A model generated the notes under the pieces. The model had not been told where the DNA came from. It searched no databases and saw only the letters and a list, made by a program, of their open reading frames with translations. Of a stretch of DNA of 64,000 nucleotides, positions 63,796-64,000 are shown piece by piece. A program made the position numbers and the translations under genes. How positions within the stretch are numbered: the stretch's first letter is position 1; each line of letters opens with the position of its first letter. This DNA comes from Marinifilum sp. D714 (GTDB taxonomy: Bacteria > Bacteroidota > Bacteroidia > Bacteroidales > Marinifilaceae), in assembly GCF_030851345.1 (NCBI RefSeq), contig NZ_JALPNU010000001.1, forward strand, positions 372,001-436,000. The letters are read 5' to 3'.

Positions 63796-64000
63796 ATGAA
63801 AAAAGTCTTTCAAATCTTACTTGCCATAGCAATTGTTGCACTAGCTTACTTAAGCTACCAAAGTATTAACAAACCACTTGAATATGGTAAAATTAAGAAG
63901 CAACGTTACGATAAAATTATCAATCAATTAAAAGATATTCGTAAGGCGCAAGTTGCTTATAAAGATGTTAATGGTAAGTATACAGGGAGTTTCGATACAT
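63796..64000 (+). CDS. Partial gene: membrane-anchored hypothetical protein
   Basis: The right edge of the window cuts this gene after 68 codons. It starts MKKVFQILLAIAIVALAYLSY, a signal anchor or signal peptide, followed by QSINKPLEYGKIKKQRYDKIINQLKDIRKAQVAYKDVNGKYTG. The KDIRKAQVAYKDVNGKYTG stretch looks like the start of the pilin-like fold seen in some Bacteroidota envelope proteins, but I do not know a function. It diverges from the RecD-like helicase gene. Confidence 0.7.
   Translation, partial: MKKVFQILLAIAIVALAYLSYQSINKPLEYGKIKKQRYDKIINQLKDIRKAQVAYKDVNGKYTGSFDT

Noticed and set aside
1-64000. tRNA, rRNA, CRISPR arrays, prophage genes and riboswitches.
   Set aside because: I looked for T-loop sequences, regularly spaced repeats, integrases and known aptamer patterns by eye and saw none; a proper scan with dedicated models was not possible.

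Overview
The window looks like chromosome from a low-GC member of the Bacteroidota, probably a marine Bacteroidales (a Marinifilaceae/Labilibaculum-type organism is my guess, not proven). Supporting signs are the many TANNTTTG promoter elements in front of genes with almost no Shine-Dalgarno sequence, BlaI/BlaR1-type modules fused to TonB-C and carboxypeptidase-like domains, SiaB/SiaC proteins, GH92/GH47 mannosidases, a 600-residue ribosomal protein S1 and S9/S41/C1 secreted peptidases typical of that phylum. I saw no rRNA, tRNA, CRISPR array, prophage or complete IS with its own resolvase/integrase.

Layout. 1-2929 (minus): citrate lyase citD-citE-citF, with what appears to be the start of citX at the left edge. 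3866-9600 (minus): ADP-dependent phosphofructokinase, an SPFH/band-7 membrane protein and ClpB. 9850-11067 (plus): OsmC-family and redoxin proteins. 11124-15706 (minus): GH47 and GH92 alpha-mannosidases. 15809-18877 (minus): a 1022-residue ABCG-like transporter. 19250-19836 (plus): three tandem small-RNA-like transcription units, the most unusual item in the window. 19836-23886 (minus): a run of small accessory genes, one of which has been split at its 3' end by a REP-bounded RAYT transposase element. 24263-25084: FKBP-type lipoprotein. 25131-25670: a gene-free patchwork of short repeats. 25760-31728: two BlaI/M56 sensor modules facing each other around the DNA glycosylase gene tag, sharing TACTA-N6-TAGTA operators. 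31834-37346: an outer-membrane barrel protein, a MATE exporter and a DPP-IV-like peptidase. 37595-42087: two envelope proteins and a second 1022-residue ABCG-like transporter. 42164-43103: siaC-siaB partner-switch genes. 43193-53207: RlmL-type methyltransferase, CtpA-type protease, a pseudo-receiver/Hpt protein, guaA, a C1 peptidase, rnz, a STAS protein and rpsA. 53525-54288: a PhnA-type protein and a small membrane ORF. 54468-61011 (plus): sugar nucleotide genes ugd, uxs, rfbA, rfbC, rfbD and a phosphohexomutase. 61056-63706: a receiver-PP2C phosphatase and a RecD-like helicase. The right edge cuts a further gene.

How parts may work together. SiaB kinase, SiaC phosphoprotein, the STAS protein and the receiver-PP2C phosphatase are the usual parts of partner-switch signalling, though they lie in three places. 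The sugar nucleotide block would supply UDP-glucuronate, UDP-xylose and dTDP-rhamnose for surface polysaccharide, but rfbB is not in it. The two mannosidases would trim alpha-mannose chains in the periplasm. All functions are read from sequence recognition alone; no database search was run.
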